Shown: in pieces, positions 40,182 through 49,149 of the stretch | Layout: each line of letters starts with the position of its first letter | Numbering within the stretch: the first letter of the stretch is position 1 | Source: an uncultured Ruminococcus sp. | GTDB lineage: Bacteria; Bacillota; Clostridia; Oscillospirales; Ruminococcaceae | Direction of reading: 5' to 3' | DNA: 64,000 nucleotides | Assembly: GCA_910576995.1 (NCBI GenBank) | Contig: CAJTLC010000006.1 | Location: forward strand, 68,575 to 132,574 | Position numbers and translations under genes: made by a program | Notes under the pieces: model-generated | What the model saw: the letters and a program-made list of their open reading frames with translations, nothing else | Told to the model about the DNA's origin: nothing | Database searches by the model: none

Positions 40182-40529
40182 TCAATCATTCTCCTCATTA
40201 TAAATTTCATTGAAAAAGCAGCTATAGCTTCCCGTATGACAGGCAACTCCCGTCTGCTCAACATTCACCAGCAGCGTATCGTTATCGCAGTCGCCGTAAA
40301 TAGATACGACTTTCTGCAAATGCCCCGAAGTCGCGCCTTTATTCCAATACTCCTGACGAGATCTGCTCCAGAACCAAGTATAGCCCGTCTCCAAAGTCTT
40401 TCGCAGGCTCTCCTTATTCATGTACGCAAGCATCAGCACCGTTTTTGTGTTGACCTCATAGCAAATCGCGGGGATAAGTTCTCCCTTGACAAAAAATTTG
40501 TCGAGATCATTCATATCAATTTTGATCAT
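40182..40529 (-). CDS. hisI: Phosphoribosyl-AMP cyclohydrolase
   Basis: 115 residues. LMLAYMNKESLRKTLETGY and WFWSRSRQEYWNKGATSGH carry the substrate loop; zinc/magnesium ligands are in DCDNDTLL and GVACHTGSYSCF. Step 3 of histidine synthesis. It overlaps the preceding SdpI-like gene by 14 bp. Confidence 0.96.
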   Translation of the reverse strand: MIKIDMNDLDKFFVKGELIPAICYEVNTKTVLMLAYMNKESLRKTLETGYTWFWSRSRQEYWNKGATSGHLQKVVSIYGDCDNDTLLVNVEQTGVACHTGSYSCFFNEIYNEEND

Positions 40530-40902
40530 TATTATTTTCCTTTGCTAAAAATTTTTTCAATTTGCTTTCCACATATGGAATTACTATCACACACATGACA
40601 GCAACGACGCAATTAATGATAATTGAAGCTCCTATTGCAACTTCCGCACCGAAAATAAAATATAAAGCCAAAATTACGGCGCATGAAACTATAGATGCTG
40701 TAATTCCCCCATAAATCAGGATTTTCGCACATAATTTATTGGCAAAGACCCATGCTTCCCGACTGCTCATTGATCTGCTTGTACGATATCCAAACCAATT
40801 ATTTATTTGACAGTTTGAATTTTTCTTTAAGATAAATCCGCAAACTATTACTACGATCTCAGCAAGTATTGATGTTATCGTTGTGAGTATTAAGTTCACC
40901 AT
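40516..40902 (-). CDS. SdpI-family membrane protein
   Basis: 128 residues from the ATG at 40902, which has TAGGAG 6 bases upstream. Four hydrophobic segments. The loop NWFGYRTSRSMSSREAWVFAN matches the SdpI signature (GYRTxxSxxxxxxWxxAN). SdpI of Bacillus gives immunity to the SdpC toxin; relatives are widespread and mostly uncharacterised, and no toxin gene lies next to it. Its place inside the histidine operon, between hisF and hisI, is unusual. Confidence 0.85.
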   Translation of the reverse strand: MVNLILTTITSILAEIVVIVCGFILKKNSNCQINNWFGYRTSRSMSSREAWVFANKLCAKILIYGGITASIVSCAVILALYFIFGAEVAIGASIIINCVVAVMCVIVIPYVESKLKKFLAKENNNDQN

Positions 40903-40919
40903 AATTTCTCCTATTCGAA

Positions 40920-41324
40920 TCAAGTCCAGAGCGATGTTATAAACATCGGGCTGGAATCGTTCGATTTTTTAAATCCGCATCTTTCATAAAAATTAAGTTC
41001 TGCGTCATATGCAACCAAAACTATCCTAAGATAATCGGTATACTTTTCCTTGATTTTTGAAACAAGTTCGCGCCCGATACCTTTTCCCTGATATTCGGGA
41101 TTTACAAGCAGATAATGAACATAAGCAGTCATGATTCCGTCGTCCATCGCGCATATCATGCCCACAAGTTTATCATTATCCCAAGCGGAATAGACTGTTT
41201 CAAAATTTCTCATCGCTGTAACAAGCTTATCAGGATAATGCCCCGACGACCACTCAACGGACAAAAACAAATCCTGAAGCTGTTCTGCGCTGAATTCGTG
41301 AATATCTCTGTAAATTATATTCAT
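40920..41324 (-). CDS. GNAT family N-acetyltransferase
   Basis: 134 residues. Acetyl-CoA loop NPEYQGKGIGREL (Q/RxxGxG/A) after strand 4, then AELNFYERCGFKK near the end. Substrate unknown. Its stop lies 17 bp from the SdpI-like ATG and it overlaps the ATPase gene upstream by 4 bp, so it is transcribed as part of the his operon. Confidence 0.92.
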   Translation of the reverse strand: MNIIYRDIHEFSAEQLQDLFLSVEWSSGHYPDKLVTAMRNFETVYSAWDNDKLVGMICAMDDGIMTAYVHYLLVNPEYQGKGIGRELVSKIKEKYTDYLRIVLVAYDAELNFYERCGFKKSNDSSPMFITSLWT

Positions 41325-42082
41325 ATTTCTTCCTCGCTTTCAAATAAATACTTCATCATTCGCTGCGGATTTTCGATAAAACGTCTCATCACGGTATATG
41401 TTTCCGTATCCTCATATTTTGTTTCGGCAATTCCATTCTCGTTTAATTCATAGATCAGCGAATCAGAATAAGCGAGAATTATCGGCGAATGAGTAGCTAT
41501 TATAAACTGCGAATTCTTATTTGCAAGATCATGTATGAGCGTAAGAAGCGACATCTGCCGCATTGGAGATAACGCGGCTTCGGGTTCGTCGAGAATATAC
41601 AAACCGTTACCCCCAAAGCGATTCGCTATCAACGAAAAGAAGCTTTCTCCGTGAGACTGCTTATGAAGAGATCTTCCGCCGTAGCTTTCAATAATTTTCG
41701 GAGAAGAGGCGGACATTTCATCAAGCCGATCAATATAGGTCGCAGCATTATAAAAGCTTTCCGCACGAAGAAAAAATCCGTCATCGGGTCGGTCAAAGCT
41801 GCGTATAAGTCTGATATGGTCGAAAAGTCCAGAATGCGTTTCATTTGTCGAGAAAGAGAAATTCAGCGAACCGCCCTCTGCGTTAAAACCAAATTTTAAG
41901 GCTATTGCTTCAAGGAGCGTAGATTTGCCGCTGCCGTTCTCGCCAACAAAAAACGTTGCTTTCTCATGGAATTTAAGTTCCTCCATTCGTTCAAGATGCC
42001 TGACGACTGGAAGCTTGCTGATATATGTATTGCCTCTCGAAACATCTGTCATGCGCAAACCTCTTATGTATCTGCCATCCAT
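41321..42082 (-). CDS. AAA/ABC-type ATPase, AAA_21-like
   Basis: 253 residues from the ATG at 42082; an earlier TTG would run into hisF. Walker A FVGENGSGKSTLLEAIA (about 46-62), signature-like SHGESFFSLIANRF, Walker B GLYILDEPEAALSP and a switch histidine in IIATHSPIILAYSD. There is no membrane domain. Stand-alone SMC/RecF-like ATPases of this size are often found with nucleases or in defence islands, but none is near; the neighbour is an acetyltransferase. Function unknown. The ribosome site is weak (AAAGG, too close), which suggests coupling to hisF. Confidence 0.85.
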   Translation of the reverse strand: MDGRYIRGLRMTDVSRGNTYISKLPVVRHLERMEELKFHEKATFFVGENGSGKSTLLEAIALKFGFNAEGGSLNFSFSTNETHSGLFDHIRLIRSFDRPDDGFFLRAESFYNAATYIDRLDEMSASSPKIIESYGGRSLHKQSHGESFFSLIANRFGGNGLYILDEPEAALSPMRQMSLLTLIHDLANKNSQFIIATHSPIILAYSDSLIYELNENGIAETKYEDTETYTVMRRFIENPQRMMKYLFESEEEI

Positions 42083-42087
42083 TACCT

Positions 42088-42843
42088 TTATCGCACAATA
42101 ACGCCCTTGCTTCGGCAATGAGCCTTGACCTGCTGAACAGTCAACTCTTTAAAATGGAACAGCGAGGCAGCCAATGCCGCAGTTGCGCCCGTTTTCTCAA
42201 AAACTTCCGAAAAATCGTCAAGCTTACCTGCTCCGCCGCTGGCGATAACGGGGATTTGGCAATTATTGCAGACCGCTTTCAGCATTTCAATATCGAATCC
42301 CTCCTTAGTTCCGTCCGCGTCAATAGAATTCAGGCATATCTCCCCTGCTCCCAGCTTCTCAATCTGATGAACCCAGTCGATAAGGTCGATTCCCATATCA
42401 ACTCTGCCGCCGTTTATGTACACCGTCCACTTGTGATCGTCATTTTTTTTAGCGTCGATTCCCACGCAGATGCACTGACTGCCGAAAATATCCGCTCCGT
42501 CCTTGATAAGCTGCGGATTCTTAACAGCCTGAGAATTCACCGAAACCTTATCCGCGCCTGCGCGCAAAGTTTCACGAATATCGTTAACCGTCTTGATTCC
42601 TCCGCCAACTGTCAAGGGGACGAAAACTTTTTTGGCAGTTTCTCTCACAACGTCAAGGAAAACTCCCCTGCCCTCAAACGACGCCGTAATATCGTAAAAA
42701 ACTATCTCGTCCGCGCCCTGCTTATCGTATTCTGCGGCGCATTCGACAGGATCGCCAACATCGCGGATTCCCTCGAAATTAACGCCTTTTACCACCTTGC
42801 CGTTGCGAACGTCAAGACATGGGATTATTCTTTTTGCAAGCAT
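42088..42843 (-). CDS. hisF: Imidazole glycerol phosphate synthase, cyclase subunit
   Basis: 251 residues. Half-barrel repeats with RIIPCLDVRNGKVVKGV (catalytic Asp11), VPLTVGGGI, SIDADGTKEGFD (Asp130 region) and PVIASGGAGKLDDF. It makes imidazole glycerol phosphate and AICAR from PRFAR with ammonia from HisH. In this operon it is split from hisH and hisA by four unrelated genes. GGAGG precedes the ATG. Confidence 0.97.
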   Translation of the reverse strand: MLAKRIIPCLDVRNGKVVKGVNFEGIRDVGDPVECAAEYDKQGADEIVFYDITASFEGRGVFLDVVRETAKKVFVPLTVGGGIKTVNDIRETLRAGADKVSVNSQAVKNPQLIKDGADIFGSQCICVGIDAKKNDDHKWTVYINGGRVDMGIDLIDWVHQIEKLGAGEICLNSIDADGTKEGFDIEMLKAVCNNCQIPVIASGGAGKLDDFSEVFEKTGATAALAASLFHFKELTVQQVKAHCRSKGVIVR

Positions 42844-42854
42844 TTTCCAACCTC

Positions 42855-43301
42855 CTATTTAAAAAATTTAAACAATGAAACATGATCTTCTATCTCGGCA
42901 AAACCGTTTTTTTGATAAAAATGATACGCCGGAACAGTTCTTTCCGTTTGAAGAAAAATATGCGTTATCTCTTTACTTTCCGCATATTCCTCAATTTTTC
43001 TTAAAAAATCAGTCCCCAGACCTTGTCCCTGTAATTCCGTTTCAATGCAGAATTCAAAAATATAATACTCCGTTCCCGCGCACCAATGCATGACATAACC
43101 TAAAGACAAGCCAATCAATTTGCTGTCGTCAAACAATCCCAAAGATAATGAATTGTTATTCCCTATCAGATCATAAATATATTTATGAAGCTGAACGGAA
43201 TCGCTCCAATCATCATTCCACGGTTCAATCGAAAAAATATTAAAAAACAGCGTTTTTATCTCTTCGATTTGATATATACACAACTCCTTAATTTCAATCA
43301 C
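42855..43301 (-). CDS. GNAT acetyltransferase, aminoglycoside-6'-like
   Basis: 148 residues from a GTG at 43301 (AAGGAG, 9 bases). FEFCIETELQGQGLGTDFL is the acetyl-CoA loop, and TVPAYHFYQKNGFAE the last strand. The FFNIFSIEPWNDDWS opening is shared with a group annotated as aminoglycoside acetyltransferase-like, but drug activity cannot be inferred. One of four cargo genes between hisA and hisF. Confidence 0.87.
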   Translation of the reverse strand: MIEIKELCIYQIEEIKTLFFNIFSIEPWNDDWSDSVQLHKYIYDLIGNNNSLSLGLFDDSKLIGLSLGYVMHWCAGTEYYIFEFCIETELQGQGLGTDFLRKIEEYAESKEITHIFLQTERTVPAYHFYQKNGFAEIEDHVSLFKFFK

Positions 43302-43322
43302 ATTCTCTGTCTCCTTAGGCAG

Positions 43323-43688
43323 TTATCTCTTCTCTTTGTATGCATACCCGAAATTGATCGGAGGCGCAGTTACAGAAATATACACAAATTCCGTATCTCC
43401 GTCATTCATAAGCCCATGAACGTCCATATCGGCAAATCTCACTACATCGCCTGCTTTAAATTCTTTCTCCCGATCGTCTGCCAAAAGGAGTTTTCCAGTG
43501 CCTTTTGTTGCATACCATATCTGTTCGGAAGCGTCATGCGTATGCCTTGGCTGACTTGCTCATACCTCAAGATGCATTTCTGTAATTGTCACTCTTTCGC
43601 TTGCAGAGTTTTCCGGATTTAAAAGCTGCCTTGATACAACTCCCGGATTTGCCAGTTCTTTTATGTTTTCACAGTCTATGAATTCCAC
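43323..43688 (-). pseudogene. Cupin-domain gene interrupted by one TGA
   Basis: Starts with a GTG at 43688 (GGAGG, 9 bases). After 42 residues a TGA at 43562-43560 stops the frame; the frame then continues for 78 codons to TAA at 43323 without another fault. The whole product would be a 121-residue single cupin: ...EMHLEV[stop]ASQPRHTHDASEQIWYATKGTGKLLL... with metal-binding histidines in PRHTH and the DMDVHGLMNDG end. Family members have Gly (GGA) where the TGA is, so one G-to-T change explains it. Neighbouring genes use TGA as a normal stop. Confidence 0.85.
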
Positions 43689-43745
43689 GCTTGCATACCT
43701 CCGTATCATTCTTTTAACGATTACTTTTCAGTTTATTAAATGCAT

Positions 43746-44327
43746 TCAGAATTTAGATGTACATGAAACAACTATTTCATTAACTCCTTCTTCATACGAA
43801 TTTGGTTCGCCGTATCCCCAAAGGTTAACTCCATAAATTGCCCACAACTGCTTTTTATCATCCAGCCACTTATATTCCTCACATACGTTCAATTCCAAAT
43901 TTTCGTCAGAGAGTTCTCCCTCGCCGTACCACTCCGAAAGAGTTTCTGTTATTTTATCATAAGCAGCTTTTAATTCTTCCTTAGAATATGGATAAACAGG
44001 AGCTTCAAAACTGCCATCATTTCCAAAATGATATCCAAATGTAACAAGCTTGTCTGTCTGCGATTCGAATTCAAAAAACATATATCCTTTTAAATCCGTA
44101 TTAAACACTTCATCGTCATTTAATATATAATCATACTCGATCGTATTTTTCCATGATTCCTCAATACAATTATCATATTCCTTGCCAACGATAGCAAATA
44201 CTTCTTCTGATGTCATATCAACATCTATATCAGGAATGATCGATTTGCTTTTCGGCTTCGATTCGCAGCCGACTGCAAGCATTCCAAATAATAATATGCC
44301 GATAATACAATATGCCGTTTTTTTCAT
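43746..44327 (-). CDS. Putative lipoprotein of unknown function
   Basis: 193 residues with GGAGG before the ATG. Lipoprotein signal peptide with lipobox AVGC (about 18-21). The mature part is acidic and soluble: IPDIDVDMTSEEVFAIVGKEY opens a fold that recalls SmpA/OmlA-type small domains, and aromatic residues are frequent (WYGEGELSDENL, QLWAIYGVNLWGYGEP). No catalytic motif is visible. It is one of four genes between hisA and hisF and probably arrived with them. Confidence 0.8.
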   Translation of the reverse strand: MKKTAYCIIGILLFGMLAVGCESKPKSKSIIPDIDVDMTSEEVFAIVGKEYDNCIEESWKNTIEYDYILNDDEVFNTDLKGYMFFEFESQTDKLVTFGYHFGNDGSFEAPVYPYSKEELKAAYDKITETLSEWYGEGELSDENLELNVCEEYKWLDDKKQLWAIYGVNLWGYGEPNSYEEGVNEIVVSCTSKF

Positions 44328-44377
44328 ATTTTAATCCTCCTAATTACACGACGTTAAATATTATTCTGAAATCATAT

Positions 44378-44836
44378 TTAAAGTTGTTTTTTCATAATGT
44401 CATAACATAAATAATCATTGTTTTCAGTTTTAATAGTATGATATTCACATTCTATATAACCTCTTTTTTGATAAAGTGCCTTTGCACAAAGAGAAGCATC
44501 AATTATGATTTCATCATAAATTTTGGCAATTGTACACTCGGCAAAATCTAATAATTCTTTACCGTATCCATTGCCCTGATAGTTTGGCAGTACAAACAAG
44601 CGGAATATCTCATTATTCCTAATTGTGACAGTTCCCACGGCAATTTGTTCAGAATTATAACACAAAAAAACACAATTTTCAGAAATATCATTTTTAATAT
44701 TAACGGCATTGTGATGATTCAGAAAAAAATTTACAGCTCCGATCGGATAATAATGCGGATAGATTTCATTAATTGTTATATGAGTAATTTCTTTAACAAT
44801 ATCAAAATCAGATTTACCTGCCAATCTTATACTCAT
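44378..44836 (-). CDS. GNAT family N-acetyltransferase
   Basis: 152 residues; AGGAGGT precedes the ATG. Acetyl-CoA loop FVLPNYQGNGYGKELLDFAE and LYQKRGYIECE near the end. The opening resembles GNATs with an HxxNxxxIYPHYYP motif. Base composition is visibly richer in A and T than the his genes around it, which suggests a different origin. First of the cargo genes after hisA. Confidence 0.9.
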   Translation of the reverse strand: MSIRLAGKSDFDIVKEITHITINEIYPHYYPIGAVNFFLNHHNAVNIKNDISENCVFLCYNSEQIAVGTVTIRNNEIFRLFVLPNYQGNGYGKELLDFAECTIAKIYDEIIIDASLCAKALYQKRGYIECEYHTIKTENNDYLCYDIMKKQL

Positions 44837-44864
44837 TATGACCTCCTATAAACTATGACAAGCT

Positions 44865-45602
44865 CTAATTATCATTGCTTCCCTCTGCATATTCAACAGC
44901 TTCACGAAGATCAAGCGTACCCTTATAAATAGATTTACCGCAAATTGTGCCGTACAGCCCCATTTCCTTGCAGGCAACAATATCAGCCATTGTGTGAACG
45001 CCGCCGCTTGCTACGATATTAGCTCTGCCGACAGTGGCGTCGGATAAAGCTTTCAGCTGCTCCGTATTCACTCCGCTAAGCGTGCCGTCTTTGGAAATAT
45101 CGGTAAAAATAAAATATTTAACTCCGACAGAGATCATCTTCTCCGCCAACTCGATATAGCCGACGTTTGAAGTTTTAAGCCAGCCCTCGGTCGCAACCAT
45201 GCCGTTGACCGCGTCGATTCCGACAACGATCTTCTCGCTGCCGAATTTCTCGACCGCGTCGCTTACAAGCTTGGGATCTTTCAGTGCGGCAGAGCCGAGA
45301 ATCACGCGTGAAATTCCCATATTGAGGTACTCCCTAATAGTTTCAAGGCTTCTGATTCCGCCGCCGAGTTCAACTTTAAGATTAGTTTTTTCGGCAACAT
45401 CCGTGTAAATTTTCGTATTGACGGGTCTGCCCTCTTTTGCGCCGTCCAGATCAACCATGTGTATCCACGACGCGCCGACGGATTCAAAACCCTTTGCAGT
45501 TTCGAGATAATCGCTCGCGACTTTCTCAACCGTGGAAAAATCGCCCTTGAAAAGACGAACGCAATTTCCGTCCTTTATGTCGATTGCAGGAAAAATTATC
45601 AT
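44865..45602 (-). CDS. hisA: ProFAR isomerase
   Basis: 245 residues. FPAIDIKDGNCVRLFKGDF (catalytic Asp8), VELGGGIRS, GIDAVNGMVATEGW, TDISKDGTLSG (Asp in second half-barrel) and VASGGV. Step 4 of histidine synthesis. It overlaps hisH by 4 bp. Confidence 0.97.
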   Translation of the reverse strand: MIIFPAIDIKDGNCVRLFKGDFSTVEKVASDYLETAKGFESVGASWIHMVDLDGAKEGRPVNTKIYTDVAEKTNLKVELGGGIRSLETIREYLNMGISRVILGSAALKDPKLVSDAVEKFGSEKIVVGIDAVNGMVATEGWLKTSNVGYIELAEKMISVGVKYFIFTDISKDGTLSGVNTEQLKALSDATVGRANIVASGGVHTMADIVACKEMGLYGTICGKSIYKGTLDLREAVEYAEGSNDN

Positions 45603-46204
45603 ATCAAACCTCCGAAGCTTTTAAGTATTTTCAATCCCGTTTCACCGCTTTTTTCGGGGTGGAACTGCGCGCCGTAGACGAATTTACCGTCGTAAACAAG
45701 CGCGGGAACTCTTCCGCCGTATTCGCAGAATGCCGCAATATTCCGATCATCGCAGTGCGCCTTGTAGGAGTGAACAAAATATACAAACTCGTCGTCCCCG
45801 ACATTTTCAAGAATGGGACAATCATTTAACTTTTCAAGTTTATTCCAGCCCATGTGAGGGATTATCAGCTCGCTCTCTTCCATTTTGCGCACCGAGCCGC
45901 CTATCAGACCGAGACCGTCGCATTCCTCGAATTCGTAACCCTTTTCGAAGATCAGCTGCATTCCAAGACAAATTCCCAGAAACGGCTTTTTTGCAGCTTC
46001 TTCCTTGATAACGCTGATAAGACCGCTTTTTTTTAGCATTTTCATAGCAGCCGGAAACGCTCCTACTCCCGGAAGAATTACCGCGTCCGCGGCCTTGATT
46101 TTGTCAACGTCGGAAACAAGTTCGTTCTCCAGATTCAAATGATCAAGAGCATTTTTCACGCTGAAAATATTTCCCGCGCCGTAGTCGATTATAGCGATCA
46201 TCAC
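45599..46204 (-). CDS. hisH: Imidazole glycerol phosphate synthase, amidotransferase subunit
   Basis: 201 residues, class I glutaminase. Oxyanion motif LPGVGAFPAAM, nucleophile in LGICLGMQLIFE, and the His-Glu pair in GAQFHPEKSG. It supplies ammonia to HisF. Overlaps hisA and hisB by 4 bp each. Confidence 0.97.
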   Translation of the reverse strand: MMIAIIDYGAGNIFSVKNALDHLNLENELVSDVDKIKAADAVILPGVGAFPAAMKMLKKSGLISVIKEEAAKKPFLGICLGMQLIFEKGYEFEECDGLGLIGGSVRKMEESELIIPHMGWNKLEKLNDCPILENVGDDEFVYFVHSYKAHCDDRNIAAFCEYGGRVPALVYDGKFVYGAQFHPEKSGETGLKILKSFGGLI

Positions 46205-46794
46205 AATACTCCTTTCGTTGAAAGCGTCGAGCCGTCCCCATTGAATGATACCGCAGTTTTCATGGCGTGTGCGACTGCCTTATAGATCGCTTCCGCCTTG
46301 TGGTGATCGTTCGAGCCGTACATCAGGTTAATGTGCATGGTGATTCCCGAATTAAAGGCAAACGCACGGAAAAATTCCTCCGTCATGCAAAGATCGTAAC
46401 CGCCGCAGGACTGATTGGTAAATTCGCAGTTGAACACCAGAAACGGACGATTGCTTATGTCAAGACTGCACATCGCAAGGCTCTCGTCCATCGGGATATA
46501 GGACGTTCCGTAGCGTACAATTCCCGATTTATCGCCCAATGCGCGATTAAGAGCCTGTCCCAGTGCGATTCCCGTATCTTCGATCGTGTGATGACAATCA
46601 ACCTCAAGATCGCCCTTTACCTGAATCGTCATGCTGATACCGCTATGCTTTGCAAGCGCGGTAAGCATATGATCAAAAAAGCCGATTCCTGTGGAAATAT
46701 CGGCTTTTCCGCAGCCGTCAAGTTCAGTCAGGATATAAATATCCGTTTCGCGCGTCGCTCGTGTAACTTCGCCTATTCTAATTTTTTTATCCAT
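46201..46794 (-). CDS. hisB: Imidazoleglycerol-phosphate dehydratase
   Basis: 197 residues, the single-function form without the phosphatase domain of enterics. Metal motifs FFDHMLTALAKH, DCHHTIED and GSNDHHKAEAIYKA bind the manganese ions. Histidinol-phosphate phosphatase must be encoded elsewhere. Overlaps hisC by 8 bp. Confidence 0.97.
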   Translation of the reverse strand: MDKKIRIGEVTRATRETDIYILTELDGCGKADISTGIGFFDHMLTALAKHSGISMTIQVKGDLEVDCHHTIEDTGIALGQALNRALGDKSGIVRYGTSYIPMDESLAMCSLDISNRPFLVFNCEFTNQSCGGYDLCMTEEFFRAFAFNSGITMHINLMYGSNDHHKAEAIYKAVAHAMKTAVSFNGDGSTLSTKGVL

Positions 46795-47851
46795 TCAGAA
46801 TTTCCTCCAACGCAGCAAAAAGCTTCTCCATTTCTTCATCAGTCCCCACGGAAATTCGCAGATAATCGCATATTATCGGCTTATCCCAGTAGCGAACGAA
46901 AATTTTGCGCTTTTTTAGTTCATCAAAAACATATTTCGCCGATTTCTGTTCAGGTTTAGCAAAAATGAAATTGCTGGCAGAATCAGTGAAAGTAAATCCC
47001 AACTCGGCAAGTTTTTTCTTGGATTTTTCACGCGCATCTATTATCTTGACAACTATATCACGGAAATATTCCTCGTTCTTCATGGAAGCCGCTCCGCAGA
47101 TCTGCGTTATCGTATTCATTGTGTAGGAATTCACGGAGAATTTCACGTCGTTCATGTATTTAATAAGCTTTTCGCTGCCCATCGCAAAACCGATTCTCAT
47201 TCCTGCCATAGAACGGGATTTCGAATAAGTCTGCACCACTAGAAGATTCTCATATTTTTCAGTAAGCGTCAGACAGCTTTCGCCGCCGAAATCAATATAC
47301 GCTTCGTCAATGATAACTACTGAATCAGGATTTTTGCTGACGATATCCTCAATCATCGAAACGCTCTCCAATACTCCCGTTGGCGCATTTGGATTCGGGA
47401 AAATAATTCCGCCGTTTTCCTGATAATAATCTTCGGGATTGATAGTAAAATCTTTTTTCAATGGACAAGTTTTGTATGGAATCCTATAGACGTCCGCCCA
47501 AACATCATAGAAAGAATACGTAATATCGGGAAAAAGAATAGGTTTATCGGAATTGAAAAACGTCATGAACGCCATTGCAAGAACGTCGTCCGAACCAACT
47601 CCCACGAAAATTTGCGAAGATTTCAAACCATAACGCTGCGCGATAGAATCCACGAGAATCTCCGCGTCCGGAGCAGGATAAAGACGCATTTTCGAGATAT
47701 CGAAATCGTTCAGAAGCTCCTTGACCTCTGGACACGGAGGATAGGGATTCTCATTCGTATTCAGCTTTACAACGTCCGATTCTTTAGGCTGCTCGCCGGG
47801 AACGTAAGGTTCGACTTTGCGAACGGCGTTCTCCCAATTATTCGCGCTCAT
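46787..47851 (-). CDS. hisC: Histidinol-phosphate aminotransferase
   Basis: 354 residues, PLP fold type I. NTNENPYPP, FPNPNAPTGVL, VVIDEAYIDFGGES, the lysine motif YSKSRSMAGMRIGF and LRISVGTDEE are all family blocks. Transaminates imidazole-acetol phosphate. Overlaps hisD by 4 bp. Confidence 0.96.
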   Translation of the reverse strand: MSANNWENAVRKVEPYVPGEQPKESDVVKLNTNENPYPPCPEVKELLNDFDISKMRLYPAPDAEILVDSIAQRYGLKSSQIFVGVGSDDVLAMAFMTFFNSDKPILFPDITYSFYDVWADVYRIPYKTCPLKKDFTINPEDYYQENGGIIFPNPNAPTGVLESVSMIEDIVSKNPDSVVIIDEAYIDFGGESCLTLTEKYENLLVVQTYSKSRSMAGMRIGFAMGSEKLIKYMNDVKFSVNSYTMNTITQICGAASMKNEEYFRDIVVKIIDAREKSKKKLAELGFTFTDSASNFIFAKPEQKSAKYVFDELKKRKIFVRYWDKPIICDYLRISVGTDEEMEKLFAALEEILNG

Positions 47852-49149
47852 TCCGATTTCTCCCCTTCAAATCTGACTTTTATTGCATTGGCGTGAGCTG
47901 TCAATCCCTCGCGCTCGGCGATCAGCACGATATCGTCTTTCGCCTCGCGAAGAGCGTCCTCCGTATAATAAGTGTAGCTCACGCGCTTTGTGAAGCTTGA
48001 AACTCCGAGAGGCGAGAAAAATCTCGCCGTACCGCTTGTCGGAAGAACGTGATTCGGACCTGCATAATAATCTCCCAGCGGCTCGGAAGCGTATTCGCCG
48101 AGGAAGATCGAGCCTGCATTGTCGAGTTTGCCCAGCAATTCCATGGGATTTTCCATGTGAACTTCAAGATGCTCGGGCGCAATGAGATTAGCCAGCGCAA
48201 CGCACTGCTCACGGCTGTCCGTGATGATGATCGCGCCAAAATCGTTCAATGACTTTTCAATTATCTCCTTGCGCGACAGATTAGCTTTCTGACGATCTAT
48301 TTCAGAAAGCACCTTATCAGCAAGGGATTCTTCGGAAGTCACCAGAATCGCCGACGCAAGCGCATCATGTTCCGCCTGAGACATGAGATCAGCCGCAACA
48401 TAGGCAGAATTGGCAGTTTTATCAGCAATAACGAGAATTTCACTTGGTCCTGCTATCATATCGATATCAACAACGCCGTAGAGAAGTTTTTTCGCAGTTG
48501 CAACAAAAATATTTCCCGGACCGACAATTTTATCGCACTTCGGAATCTCTTCCGTACCGTATGCAAGAGCTGCGATAGCCTGCGCTCCGCCAACCATGAA
48601 AATTCTGTCAACTCCGCAAATTGAAGCCGCAGTAAGAATATCTTTATTAGGCGTTCCGTCTTTAAGAGGAGGAGTAACCATGATTATCTCCTCAACCCCT
48701 GCAATTTTTGCAGGAATCGCATTCATAAGAACGCTTGAAGGATAAGCCGCCGTACCTCCGGGAACATATAAACCTACGCGCTTCAGACCGCGAACTCTCT
48801 GTCCCATAATTACGCCGTTATCCTTGGCATTTATGAAGCCCTGCTCAACCTGACGCGAGTGGAAATCCACGATATTTTCCTGCGCGTTAAGAAGCGCATT
48901 TACAAACTCCATGTCCGCTTCTTCAAGAGCTTCGTTAATTACTTCGCGCGGAACTTCATAGAATTCGGGAAGATTTCCGTCAAATTTTTCAGTATATTTC
49001 TTCACAGCTTCATCGCCGTTTTCGCGAACGTCGTCGATTATTTCCGACACTGTCTCCGCAACTTTTTTGTTAGTCTCGCCTGCGCGCTTGCTAAGCTCCG
49101 CAAGAAAATCAAACTCCGCTTTACCGTCTGCAAAAATTTTCCTCATCAC
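47848..49149 (-). CDS. hisD: Histidinol dehydrogenase
   Basis: 433 residues. GLYVPGGTAAYPSSVLMN, VGGAQAIAALAYGT, VDKIVGPGN-type KCDKIVGPGNIFVATAK, GPSEILVIAD, LIAPEHLE with the catalytic Glu-His, and GPNHVLPTSGTARF. Last two oxidation steps to histidine, zinc dependent. Overlaps hisG by 4 bp. Confidence 0.97.
   Translation of the reverse strand: MMRKIFADGKAEFDFLAELSKRAGETNKKVAETVSEIIDDVRENGDEAVKKYTEKFDGNLPEFYEVPREVINEALEEADMEFVNALLNAQENIVDFHSRQVEQGFINAKDNGVIMGQRVRGLKRVGLYVPGGTAAYPSSVLMNAIPAKIAGVEEIIMVTPPLKDGTPNKDILTAASICGVDRIFMVGGAQAIAALAYGTEEIPKCDKIVGPGNIFVATAKKLLYGVVDIDMIAGPSEILVIADKTANSAYVAADLMSQAEHDALASAILVTSEESLADKVLSEIDRQKANLSRKEIIEKSLNDFGAIIITDSREQCVALANLIAPEHLEVHMENPMELLGKLDNAGSIFLGEYASEPLGDYYAGPNHVLPTSGTARFFSPLGVSSFTKRVSYTYYTEDALREAKDDIVLIAEREGLTAHANAIKVRFEGEKSE

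Noticed and set aside
42025..42885. 286-residue frame opposite hisF
   Set aside because: Antisense shadow of hisF and the ATPase junction with no start signals.
43560..43562. TGA read as glycine or selenocysteine (code change)
   Set aside because: Other genes end in TGA (for example nfeD and degV), and no SECIS-like hairpin or selenocysteine family fits; a nonsense mutation is simpler.
39842..46204. Acetyltransferase, ATPase and SdpI-like genes as a defence or bacteriocin-immunity island
   Set aside because: No nuclease, toxin or bacteriocin precursor accompanies them; the evidence supports only passenger genes in the his operon.
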